DNA of 64,000 bases from Bradyrhizobium manausense (GTDB taxonomy: Bacteria; Pseudomonadota; Alphaproteobacteria; Rhizobiales; Xanthobacteraceae): positions 496,001 through 560,000 of the forward strand of contig NZ_JAFCJI010000002.1 of the NCBI RefSeq assembly GCF_018131105.1. Reading direction: 5' to 3'. Both the position numbers and the translations under genes were made by a program. The notes under the pieces were generated by a model. That model made no database searches. It was given only the letters and a program-made list of their open reading frames with translations, and was not told the origin of the DNA. Below, one piece after another: positions 17,559 through 25,315 of the stretch. Positions within the stretch are counted from its first letter, which is position 1. Each line of letters starts with the position of its first letter.

Positions 17559-18302
17559 GTGGAAACGCTCACTTACGCGCTGCTGTTGTTCGGCGCGCTG
17601 GCCGGCGGCTTCGTCTCGGGGCTGGCAGGGTTCGGCACGGCGCTGATGGCGCTCGGCATCTGGCTCTACGTGCTGCCGCCCTCGCTCGCGGTGCCGCTGG
17701 TGCTGATCTGCTCGGTGATCGCGCAGATCTCGACGCTGCCCTCGATGTGGAAGAGCTTCGACCTCTCGCTGGTGTGGCCGTTCCTGATCGGCGGATTGAT
17801 CGGCGTTCCGCTGGGAACCATGCTGGTCGCCTCTGCCGATCCAAAAGTGTTCAAGCTGAGCGTCGGCGTGCTGCTGCTGATCTTCCCGAGCGCGCTGTAT
17901 TTCAACAAGAAGCAGTTCGCCATCACCTTCGGCGGCCGCATCGCCGACGGCGCCATCGGCTTTGCCGGCGGCATTTTGGGCGGGCTCGCCGGCCTCTCCG
18001 GACCGCTCCCCATCCTGTGGGCCAATATCCGCGGCTGGAACAAGCACGAGCGGCGCGGCATCTTCCAGCTCTTCAATTTCACGGTGCTTGCAACCGCGCT
18101 GGCGTTGCAGACGGCCTCGGGCCTTGTCGCGTTCAAGGTGGTCTGGCTCGCGATGGTCGCATTCCCCGCCACGCTGATCGGGGCATGGGCCGGCGCGCGC
18201 GTCTATCGCGCGCTGAGCGACAAGCATTTTGGCGATATCGTGCTTGGCCTGCTGTTCCTGTCGGGCCTCAGCCTGGTCTGGAACAGTATCGGTTCGTTCT
18301 AG
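17559..18302 (+). CDS. TauE/SafE family membrane exporter
   Basis: A 247-residue polytopic protein of the TauE/SafE (DUF81) family, with about eight hydrophobic segments and the glycine-rich GGFVSGLAGFGTALMALG start and GGILGGLAGLSGPLPILW repeat typical of the family. Members export sulfite or organosulfonates, but the substrate here is unknown. In-frame TTG codons at 17553 and 17556 precede the GTG at 17559; the GTG has an AAGGA about 8 bp upstream and is preferred. Confidence 0.9.
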   Translation: METLTYALLLFGALAGGFVSGLAGFGTALMALGIWLYVLPPSLAVPLVLICSVIAQISTLPSMWKSFDLSLVWPFLIGGLIGVPLGTMLVASADPKVFKLSVGVLLLIFPSALYFNKKQFAITFGGRIADGAIGFAGGILGGLAGLSGPLPILWANIRGWNKHERRGIFQLFNFTVLATALALQTASGLVAFKVVWLAMVAFPATLIGAWAGARVYRALSDKHFGDIVLGLLFLSGLSLVWNSIGSF

Positions 18303-18604
18303 GGCGTGTGCCCATAATTCCATCGGCATCGACGCAGGGACGGTGATATCCGAATTCCGCTCGAAAGCAGACATTGCAGGGGCACATGGGCGTGTCCGCT
18401 AAGGGACCACAAGCGGTCGTCGGCTGGGTGGATCAGCCAGATCCATCCAAGACTTGGCACGACCCAATTCGCGTCTTTTGCACCGATCGATCATCGATAC
18501 AAACAGTCCGGGTCAAGGCAGCGCGTTGTGCCGCGAGACTGAGACACAGCAACCTTATTCTGGTCGGGAGACTTGCGGATATTGCATCACGAGCCGGTAA
18601 GGAA
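18303..18604. other. Intergenic region, convergent
   Basis: About 300 bp between convergent genes. Base composition is lower in GC than the flanks. No hairpin with a T-run, repeat family member or credible gene was seen; a plus-strand reading frame at 18374-18790 overlaps the real 126-aa gene and is basic and repetitive, so it was rejected. Confidence 0.5.
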
Positions 18605-18985
18605 TCACGTGACGCCTCTCAACGCGCGGCCAAGAAGGATCGACAGAACCAAGTGAAGCGCAACCGCTGGCCACAAAACCACGCCGGTCAAGCCGCCCGC
18701 CAGACCAAGGTAGCCGAGGTAAAGCGCAGCCAGCGCGTTGTAGGCAAACATGCCGATGAGCGGCGAGCCCGGCCAGCAAGCAATCCCTAGCGCGATGAGG
18801 GCAACACCAGTGAGTCGCCCGATCGGAATGGCGATGCCAGAAAGGTCTGTCCCGAGCAGCAAATGTCCGACGAGTGACGGAACAATTACCAATGCAAGTC
18901 CGGTGACCGTTTCTGCTATTGCGGCGAAAATCAACGCTTTGTTCGGCGCCGGATCAAGACTGCTTTTTGACTTGACCCAACGCAT
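18605..18985 (-). CDS. Small four-helix membrane protein, last gene of the DUF3604 operon
   Basis: A 126-residue hydrophobic protein with about four transmembrane segments (19-42, 50-70, 73-94, 98-118), including ALIFAAIAETVTGLALVIV. I do not recognise the family. Its ATG immediately follows the TAG of the 182-aa exported protein with no spacer, so it is the fifth gene of the minus-strand operon that starts with the PPIase gene. It might be a membrane partner of the HupE-like protein or of the exported proteins; that is speculation. Confidence 0.78.
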   Translation of the reverse strand: MRWVKSKSSLDPAPNKALIFAAIAETVTGLALVIVPSLVGHLLLGTDLSGIAIPIGRLTGVALIALGIACWPGSPLIGMFAYNALAALYLGYLGLAGGLTGVVLWPAVALHLVLSILLGRALRGVT

Positions 18986-19534
18986 CTACGCACATCCGCA
19001 ATAGAGCTGCAGAAAACGAGCAATCTCGGTTTCTGGGCCGTAGAGGCGGATGAGACCCTGTCGATAGGCGTCGCTAACCGACAAGCGATGATTGGCGATC
19101 TCCCGAACCACGTCCTCGCCAGTGATGAGGACCAGTTCGCCGACGGGTGGTGCAGAGACATGAACTTGCGCGTGAAGGTCGCCGCCCTCAGCGTTAAAGC
19201 GCGTCCACAACATCGGCTCTATCAATAACAACGAAAAGGCCAACGGCGCATTTTCGCCTGCGGGTATCCGTAGCTGCTCCCCCAACTGTTCGAGCGATCG
19301 CACGGTACGGTGATATGCCCAAAGATCGAGCGTACGCGCCGGAGGCGGAAGCCGTTTCTCGCTGACCGCCTGTGCCATTGCGCCCACGAGATGGAGCGCG
19401 TCGGGGTAGGTCCAATTCAGCATGCCGCGCGCGAGCGTGACATCATCGTGGTATCCGCAAGCCATGGATATCGATGGAGAGCAGGCAACGATGTAGCCGA
19501 GCAAGGCAGCGGCGGCGATCCGGTGCTTTCGCAT
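18986..19534 (-). CDS. Exported protein of unknown function in the DUF3604 operon
   Basis: A 182-residue protein with a signal peptide (MRKHRIAAAALLGYIVACSP...SMA), giving a mature form that begins CGYHDDV, so Cys would be the first or near-first residue, and ending in CGC. Two cysteines lie close to the C-terminus. The CGYHDD-x-ALARG-x-LNW-x-YPDAL type of start recalls small hypothetical proteins next to DUF3604 genes. The ATG at 19534 lies 26 bp after the DUF3604 stop. A longer frame upstream (to 19786) runs antisense-like through DUF3604 and is not used. Confidence 0.8.
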   Translation of the reverse strand: MRKHRIAAAALLGYIVACSPSISMACGYHDDVTLARGMLNWTYPDALHLVGAMAQAVSEKRLPPPARTLDLWAYHRTVRSLEQLGEQLRIPAGENAPLAFSLLLIEPMLWTRFNAEGGDLHAQVHVSAPPVGELVLITGEDVVREIANHRLSVSDAYRQGLIRLYGPETEIARFLQLYCGCA

Positions 19535-19560
19535 GAAACCCTCCGTTTCAGGCCCCCGCG

Positions 19561-21486
19561 CTATTTCGCCGGCGTGTACCAGATGGGTGACGTAAAAGCT
19601 CGCTCGGTGATCTTCATGGCGGTGCCGGGCAACGGCGTGACGCCGTAGCGTTTCGCGTCGTACGCAGTCCAGCGCGGGGTCGGAATCTCGATCACCCGGC
19701 CGTAGTAGAATGCGGGCCGGCTTGGGTCGAATTCGGGATCCTTCCACACCGTGATGAGTTCGGGCGCACCGATCGTGTTGGTCCACGTGGCATTTGCTAC
19801 GTCTACGGTGTCGCCGACCGACGGTAGCTTGCCGTCGCTACCGGGCTTGCGATCTCCCGACCAGGCGACGTCGAAGATCTTTTCCTGCACGTTGCCGTCC
19901 TTGTCGAGCCAGCCCTTGATGATCTGGTAGCGATCAAGGTTGGCGCCGATCGGGTCCTTAAGCGCGGCAACGAGGAATGTCGGCACCTTTCCCTGCGGAG
20001 CCGCGCGCAAGTCGCCACCCATGGGCACGCCCTTGGTGTAGCCGACCTGAGCGGGCAGACGATTGTCCCCGTCCTGAGGTTCGAAATCCCAGCCGCCGAA
20101 GAAGCGCACGATCATGCGGCTGCCGGTGGTGGAATATGTCTCCTTGCGCTGCATGGCATCCCAAATGGATGTGCGGGTGTTCTCGTTGGCCCACACGGCG
20201 GCATAGCCGGATGAACCGACCTCCCAATCCATGATCTTCACGCCGGTCGTCTTGTTGTCGATGAAGGAAGCGCTCATCCGGTGCGGGCTCGGCTCCTGGG
20301 GAACTGTTTTGCCGAAGAAATTGTTCTCCTCCACCGCGGTGAGGGCGGTGTGGGCGTCGGTGCCGCTGACGAGGCCGAACTTGTAGGGATTGACGCCGAG
20401 CCGCTGCTCAAGCTTGAGGCCGTTCTTGTAGGCTGAACGTACATACTCGAATTCCAGCATCTCTTTCTTCTTGGCAACGCTGCCGTCGAGGTTACCCTTG
20501 TCCCAGAGTTCGAACGCTGCGAACTCGTCGTTCGGCGACAGATACGGATGGGACTCGCCAGTGCCCTTGGTCTGCGTGGCCTCGTAGAGCCGCTCCCACT
20601 TGGCGCGCTGCTCCGCATAGTCGCGGTCCAGCGCTTTGCCGAACGCCTCAACCACCGGGAACATCGTCCCGTTGCTCAAATTGCCGTTGTGAGCGATCGC
20701 CAGCACGCTGCCGCCGGTCTTGGCTTCGTAGCCTTGCATCCATTTCCACAGATCGGCGGGATTATCGCTGCCGTAGGGCGGGTACACGGTGAACGGCTCC
20801 ATCTGGCTCGCCTTGTCACCGTTGTCGCGGTAGATCACGTTGCGATGGAGGTTGTTGCCGCCGGTGTTCGAGCTCCATTCATAAGCGATGAAGGCGGTGA
20901 AACGGCCAGGATCGTTGAACTGATCGGCAGCCTCGATCGTCTGCTGCCACGCGCCCCGGTAGGCACGCGTTCCCGGGAAGTACATCAGGTCCTTCGGAAA
21001 CTTGCCATTCGAAAACGAAACGATGATATCGATCGCGGCCTCGGCACCCTTGCCGGACTTGATCATGTCGTACCATTTCTTGCCGATCGGATCGGCCAGA
21101 AGTTCGGGCTTGCCTCCGAACAGGTCTGGGAAAAAGCCCATGTTGTCGGAATGATCGGTCACCGCAAGCCAATCAAGCGGCCGCGAAAGTTTGACCGGCT
21201 GGCCGGTGTTGGAGGTGATTTGCTCGCCGCGGGCGAAACGATAGGCGTCTTTCGGGTCGAGCCGGGCACCGAATGCGCCGGCATCCATCGAAAACGACGT
21301 ATGCAGATGCGTGTCGCCAAAGAACGGTCGCGTCGGAAACTGGCGATTCACGTAAGGCGAATAGGCCGGCTTTTGCAACGATTGCTCGAGATCATCCTTT
21401 GCCGGTGCGCCGACGTCCTGCGCGAATGCTGGCAAGACGAAACAGGCGACACTCAATCCGGCGACAATCTGCAACGTTCGGGTCAT
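19561..21486 (-). CDS. DUF3604 periplasmic metallohydrolase-like protein
   Basis: A 641-residue protein with a cleavable signal peptide ending about FAQD (residue 23). The DUF3604 region resembles a PHP-type metal-dependent phosphoesterase fold: GDTHLHTSFS (His60, His62), VTDHSDNMG (Asp111, His112), AYEWSS (Glu203), AIAHNGN (His266) and SGTDAHT (Asp377, His379) are the likely metal ligands. No substrate is known for the family. The ATG at 21486 overlaps the HupE stop as ATGA; a TTG at 21501 is a weaker alternative. It lies third in an operon with a parvulin and a HupE/UreJ permease, suggesting a secreted metalloenzyme with dedicated folding and metal-handling partners. Confidence 0.9.
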   Translation of the reverse strand: MTRTLQIVAGLSVACFVLPAFAQDVGAPAKDDLEQSLQKPAYSPYVNRQFPTRPFFGDTHLHTSFSMDAGAFGARLDPKDAYRFARGEQITSNTGQPVKLSRPLDWLAVTDHSDNMGFFPDLFGGKPELLADPIGKKWYDMIKSGKGAEAAIDIIVSFSNGKFPKDLMYFPGTRAYRGAWQQTIEAADQFNDPGRFTAFIAYEWSSNTGGNNLHRNVIYRDNGDKASQMEPFTVYPPYGSDNPADLWKWMQGYEAKTGGSVLAIAHNGNLSNGTMFPVVEAFGKALDRDYAEQRAKWERLYEATQTKGTGESHPYLSPNDEFAAFELWDKGNLDGSVAKKKEMLEFEYVRSAYKNGLKLEQRLGVNPYKFGLVSGTDAHTALTAVEENNFFGKTVPQEPSPHRMSASFIDNKTTGVKIMDWEVGSSGYAAVWANENTRTSIWDAMQRKETYSTTGSRMIVRFFGGWDFEPQDGDNRLPAQVGYTKGVPMGGDLRAAPQGKVPTFLVAALKDPIGANLDRYQIIKGWLDKDGNVQEKIFDVAWSGDRKPGSDGKLPSVGDTVDVANATWTNTIGAPELITVWKDPEFDPSRPAFYYGRVIEIPTPRWTAYDAKRYGVTPLPGTAMKITERAFTSPIWYTPAK

Positions 21487-22553
21487 GTGCTTGCTCCCCA
21501 AATTCGATGGCCCACGTCAAATGCAACAACTCGTTCGATCACCCAGAACATGGCAACGCTGCCGATGGCATAAGCTGCCGCGACGCTTGCCACGCGCGCT
21601 CTCCCGCTGTGAAAACGCAGAAACAAGGCGGACAGGCACAGCGCCGTTGCGATGAACAGCAACTGGCCGATCTCGACTCCGATGTTGAAAAACAGCAGGG
21701 CCACCGGCACATGTCCCTCCGGCAGCCCGATCTCGCTCAGCGCGCCGGCGAAGCCAAATCCGTGCAACAGTCCGAAGGCGAACGCGATCAGCCAGGGCGC
21801 CCTTGCCGCCAGGCCTTCCTGTCCGCGCTGCAATCGGACGATCTCCGCCGCAACGAAAACGATGCTCAGGGCGATCGTCGCCTCGACCGGAGCCGATGGT
21901 ACATGCACGTAGCCAAGCGTCGCCAGCGCCAGAGTGATGCTGTGCGCGGCGGTGAAGGCGGTGACTGTCTTCACCAACAGCCAGGTCCCGCGGGTGATAA
22001 TGAGCAGTGCCAGCACAAACAACAGGTGGTCAATGCCAAACAGAATGTGCTCGACACCCAACTTCAGATAGATCCCGGCCACCGACCAGCCGCTCTGCTG
22101 AGCGGGTATCGTTGCCGCCGGCTCCTGAGGCGTGAGCCGACGCACCCAGGTGGTACCGTCTGAGAAGACGACGCGCACCAGGGCATCCGTCATGGTGTTC
22201 TGAAGGCCGTCAATGCGAACCGTCTGGCCGCGCAACGGATCGAGCGCGCGAAAGCGCCAGGTCTGCACCGCAGCATCGACGGTGGCTCGCGTCGTCATCG
22301 GCGTGAGGTCTTCAGCGCGGCCGGAGAAGGTGGTCGCCAGCGCAAGGCGTAGCTCTCCGCGCATCGGCGTCTTGAACAGCACGTCGAATTCGCCCGGCCG
22401 CTTTTCCCGCACCTCAAGGTAGGACGGGCGCACTTCGTGGGCCGAACACGGCACCAGCCACGCGAGACACCAGGCTCCAAGGATCGCGACCATGGCGAAC
22501 CTTACGGAGCGGGCCGACAGGGGGCCAAGCTTGCTTGAGCAGCGCGCCGTCAC
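21483..22553 (-). CDS. HupE/UreJ family membrane protein
   Basis: A 356-residue protein. A signal-like N-terminus (about 18-38) precedes a roughly 130-residue extracytoplasmic domain, then six or seven transmembrane helices. The helices carry histidine motifs LGVEHILFGIDHLLFVL, FTAAHSITLALA and FGLLHGFGFAGAL, typical of HupE/UreJ proteins, which are linked to nickel uptake. This long type with a periplasmic domain is distinct from the compact HupE of hydrogenase clusters, and no hydrogenase or urease gene is nearby. It overlaps both neighbours by 4 bp (PPIase stop, DUF3604 start). Confidence 0.88.
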   Translation of the reverse strand: MTARCSSKLGPLSARSVRFAMVAILGAWCLAWLVPCSAHEVRPSYLEVREKRPGEFDVLFKTPMRGELRLALATTFSGRAEDLTPMTTRATVDAAVQTWRFRALDPLRGQTVRIDGLQNTMTDALVRVVFSDGTTWVRRLTPQEPAATIPAQQSGWSVAGIYLKLGVEHILFGIDHLLFVLALLIITRGTWLLVKTVTAFTAAHSITLALATLGYVHVPSAPVEATIALSIVFVAAEIVRLQRGQEGLAARAPWLIAFAFGLLHGFGFAGALSEIGLPEGHVPVALLFFNIGVEIGQLLFIATALCLSALFLRFHSGRARVASVAAAYAIGSVAMFWVIERVVAFDVGHRIWGAST

Positions 22554-23428
22554 GGCTGCCTCGACGTGGCCGCGATCGGCGTCATCAGCGGCCTCACTGC
22601 GTCATCGACGACGAGACGGTATTTCTTGCGCAACTCCACAAGATACAGCTCTTTTGCCCTTGTCTCCTGCTCCCGCTTCCACTCCTCGATAACGCGGTCG
22701 CGCAGTTCGGCGAACGGTCGTAGTTGACCGTCTTGCCGGGCCGAAACCTGTACCAGGTGCAGGCCGTAGCCGGATTGGATCGGGCCGCTCCAGGCGCCCG
22801 GCTCAAGCGCGAACACGGCCCGCGCGAAGCCGCCGCCGAAAGCCGCGGACAACGATTGCTCGGTCTCGTCGCGGAAATCACCTTCAAGCAACAAGCGGTC
22901 GCCTAGCACCGTCGACAGCGTGCCGTCGCCGCGCAATTGCTGCAATGCCGAGATTGCATCCGACCGCGCATCGGCGCGTTGCTGAGGGTTGAAATACAAC
23001 TGCCTGAGCGAGATGCGGGCATCGCTGCGGAAGTGTTCGGCATGCGCAGCATAGAATTGCTGCAGGTCGGCGTCCGACGGTTCGGCCCGGCGCGCGGTAT
23101 CCTGGACGAGGAACGTCAGCTTCTGCGCCAGCCGTCTCCGAACGATCACGTCGTTGTCTTCGAGCCCCAGGGCGCGCGCTTCGCGTGCGAGCAGCAGTTC
23201 ATCGGAATAGTCCGTGACCAATCCACGCATCTCTTCCGGTCTTGGCGGACGCCGCCACTGAGTGGTCCAGTTTTGCGCGAGCCACTCGATGTCGCCAGCG
23301 CTGACCTGAAGAGAGGGGATTTGGCCTGCATTCTGGCCGTCCGAGTCGCGATTCATCCAGGCATAAGCGCCGAACAAGGCGGCGCCTACCATCAAGAAGT
23401 GGACGAGAGGTTCTTTGAGCAGGTTCAT
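22550..23428 (-). CDS. Parvulin-type peptidyl-prolyl isomerase, membrane-anchored
   Basis: A 292-residue protein with an N-terminal membrane anchor (VHFLMVGAALFGAYAWM, 9-25), a helical SurA/PrsA-like chaperone region, and a PpiC domain in the second half (ARISLRQLYFNPQQ through SGPIQSGYGLHLVQV). Such proteins assist folding of exported proteins. It is the first gene of the five-gene operon and a FixK-type box sits 37 bp upstream of its ATG. The 4-bp overlap with the HupE gene shows coupling. A dedicated foldase for DUF3604 is a reasonable inference. Confidence 0.9.
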   Translation of the reverse strand: MNLLKEPLVHFLMVGAALFGAYAWMNRDSDGQNAGQIPSLQVSAGDIEWLAQNWTTQWRRPPRPEEMRGLVTDYSDELLLAREARALGLEDNDVIVRRRLAQKLTFLVQDTARRAEPSDADLQQFYAAHAEHFRSDARISLRQLYFNPQQRADARSDAISALQQLRGDGTLSTVLGDRLLLEGDFRDETEQSLSAAFGGGFARAVFALEPGAWSGPIQSGYGLHLVQVSARQDGQLRPFAELRDRVIEEWKREQETRAKELYLVELRKKYRLVVDDAVRPLMTPIAATSRQP

Positions 23429-23842
23429 CCCGCATCATGCAAACATCGCGCCCGGGGCCACAGCTTGATGTAGATCAATCTCCCGGCCGCGTGCAGGCGT
23501 GAATCCCGCACGCGAAGTAGGCGACGTCCGTTTTGGGCCCACAAGGAGACGTTCCGGCAGTAGTGTCTCGCGCAATAGAGCCTCCCGCGCCAGAAGTCAG
23601 GCCAAGCCAAGCACCATACACAGGTTGCTTCATCGCCCACTCACCAACCTCGCGTGAGAGGTAGCAAGCCTTCGGGCATGCCAGCACTACTTCCGAAACC
23701 GGACGCCGCAGCATAAGTGCACGACCTAGCTTCCTGTGCGTGACCTCCACGCAAACCGCCAGACACTTTTCCGGATTATGCTCCATCCCACGGCGCGGCA
23801 AAGCAGCCGGAACCGTGGGTGGGCGACAAGCACGGGATCTCG
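23429..23842. other. Intergenic region upstream of the DUF3604 operon
   Basis: About 410 bp between the MATE stop and the PPIase start, both on the minus strand. It holds the FixK-type box at 23465-23478. Two minus-strand reading frames (71 and 108 codons, 23425-23640 and 23475-23801) are Cys/Arg-rich with no recognisable domain and were not accepted as genes. Confidence 0.5.
23465..23478 (-). promoter_or_regulatory. FNR/FixK-type box upstream of the PPIase-HupE-DUF3604 operon
   Basis: TTGATGTAGATCAA is a perfect TTGAT-N4-ATCAA palindrome matching the FNR/FixK2 consensus. Its centre is about 43 bp from the PPIase ATG. In class II activation the start of transcription lies about 41 bp from the box centre, which would give an almost leaderless mRNA unless translation starts downstream. 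No rightward gene can use the box. Confidence 0.75.
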
Positions 23843-25249
23843 CTAGGCCGGCTCGCGCACCGGAGGCGCAACCGGCTCAAGTGTCGCGGGCTTCGGAGCA
23901 TCTGTCTGCTGCCGCGGCACCAGCCGTTTCCTGAATTCGCGGCGCAGCAGCCACAGGCTCTGAACGGCCTGGAGCGTCGTCGCTACGTTCGACAGATACC
24001 AGACATACTCGATCCGAAAACCCGGCTGCGTCGAGAGCCAGATCGCAGGCAAGGAATAGGTGATGACCCGCGTCGCCGAGCTCCACAACACCGGCTTGGT
24101 GTTGCCGAGGCCCTGGAACATGCTGGAGCAGGTGAAGATCAACCCCTGCGCCACCATGTTCAGCGAGATCATCTTCAGAAACAGCAGCGCCACGCTCATC
24201 GTCTCCGGATCGTTCGAGAAGCCGCCGAGCAGCCATCCGGGCTCGAGCTGAGCGAGAATCGTGAGCGCGGCCATCACGACGGTCGCGATCAGCGCCGCCT
24301 TGACGAAAGTCTCCCGGACCCGCTGATAATTGCCCGCGCCGAAATTCTGCCCGACGATCGGCCCTGCCGCGAGCGAGACGGCAAGTGCCGGCATCTGGAT
24401 CAAGCCGACGACGCGCGTGCCGATGCCGAAGCCCGCCTGGGCCGCCGGACCAAGGTTGCGCAGCACGTAATAGATCGCCGCCATGAAGATGAAGATCATC
24501 ACGAACTCGCCGCCCGCGGGCAGGCCGACGTTGAGGATTCTCCTCCATTGCCGCAGTTGCGGACGCCATTGCGCAGGATGGAAGGCGACGTAGCGCTCAA
24601 GCCTGCGGAAATAGGCGAGCAGGATCAGCACGCCGATGAAGACGGCGATCGTGCTTGCAAGGCCGGCTCCGGCAACGCCGAACGCGTGCCCGGTGCCCCA
24701 GCCCGAGATCAGAACCGGCGCCAGCGCAATATTGATCGCCACGGCAACCACCTGCACCAGCATGGTCGGCCGCACGATGCCGGTGGCCCGCAGCGCGGCC
24801 CCCATCACCTGCGTGACGAATTGCAGCGCCAGCGCCGGCATGAACCAGTGGAAATAGGTGGTGCCGGCGTCGATCGTGGCCACATCGGCTGCGATCGCGC
24901 GCATATAGGGGCGCGCCAGCGCAAAGCCGCCAAGCAGCGTCAACAGACCTGATAACACCGACAGGACGACCGCCTGGTTGAAGACGAGATTGGCGTCGTC
25001 GCGATCCTTGCGGCCCACGGCATGCGCGATCAGCGCCACCGTGCCAACGCCGAGCATCTGCATCAGCGCGTTGACGAGGAAGCCGGCGTTACCGGCCGCA
25101 GCGACGCCGGCAACAGCCGCGTCGCCGAGCCCGGACACGAAGTACAGGTCGACCAGCTGGCAGATCATGATCGTGATCATGCCGACCACGATCGGTGGCG
25201 CCATGTTCAGGATGTGGCTCACGATGGAGCCGCGCGTCAGGTCCTTCAT
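23843..25249 (-). CDS. MATE family efflux transporter
   Basis: A 468-residue polytopic protein with about twelve transmembrane helices in two homologous halves. The first half starts MKDLTRGSIVSHILNMAPPIVVGMI; the second starts near ILNVGLPAGGEFVMIF and has GPIVGQNFGAGNYQRV, the MATE hallmark. MATE proteins export drugs and organic cations in exchange for Na+ or H+. The last 35 residues are a Pro/Arg-rich cytoplasmic tail. It lies 66 bp downstream of the ABC exporter gene and may be co-transcribed. Confidence 0.92.
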   Translation of the reverse strand: MKDLTRGSIVSHILNMAPPIVVGMITIMICQLVDLYFVSGLGDAAVAGVAAAGNAGFLVNALMQMLGVGTVALIAHAVGRKDRDDANLVFNQAVVLSVLSGLLTLLGGFALARPYMRAIAADVATIDAGTTYFHWFMPALALQFVTQVMGAALRATGIVRPTMLVQVVAVAINIALAPVLISGWGTGHAFGVAGAGLASTIAVFIGVLILLAYFRRLERYVAFHPAQWRPQLRQWRRILNVGLPAGGEFVMIFIFMAAIYYVLRNLGPAAQAGFGIGTRVVGLIQMPALAVSLAAGPIVGQNFGAGNYQRVRETFVKAALIATVVMAALTILAQLEPGWLLGGFSNDPETMSVALLFLKMISLNMVAQGLIFTCSSMFQGLGNTKPVLWSSATRVITYSLPAIWLSTQPGFRIEYVWYLSNVATTLQAVQSLWLLRREFRKRLVPRQQTDAPKPATLEPVAPPVREPA

Positions 25250-25315
25250 CTCATTCCATCCTTGACGGATTCCTTGGGCCGCGCGGCTGCGGGGCTCTCG
25301 CTCCGCTGCCGCGCG

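Noticed and set aside
18374..18790. A 138-codon plus-strand frame at the end of the DUF3604 operon
   Set aside because: It overlaps the well-supported 126-aa membrane protein on the other strand, and its composition (Arg, Lys, Gln-rich) is that of an antisense frame.
23475..23801. A 108-codon minus-strand frame upstream of the DUF3604 operon
   Set aside because: No domain, no signal peptide, unusual Cys content, and it overlaps the FixK box region; probably chance.
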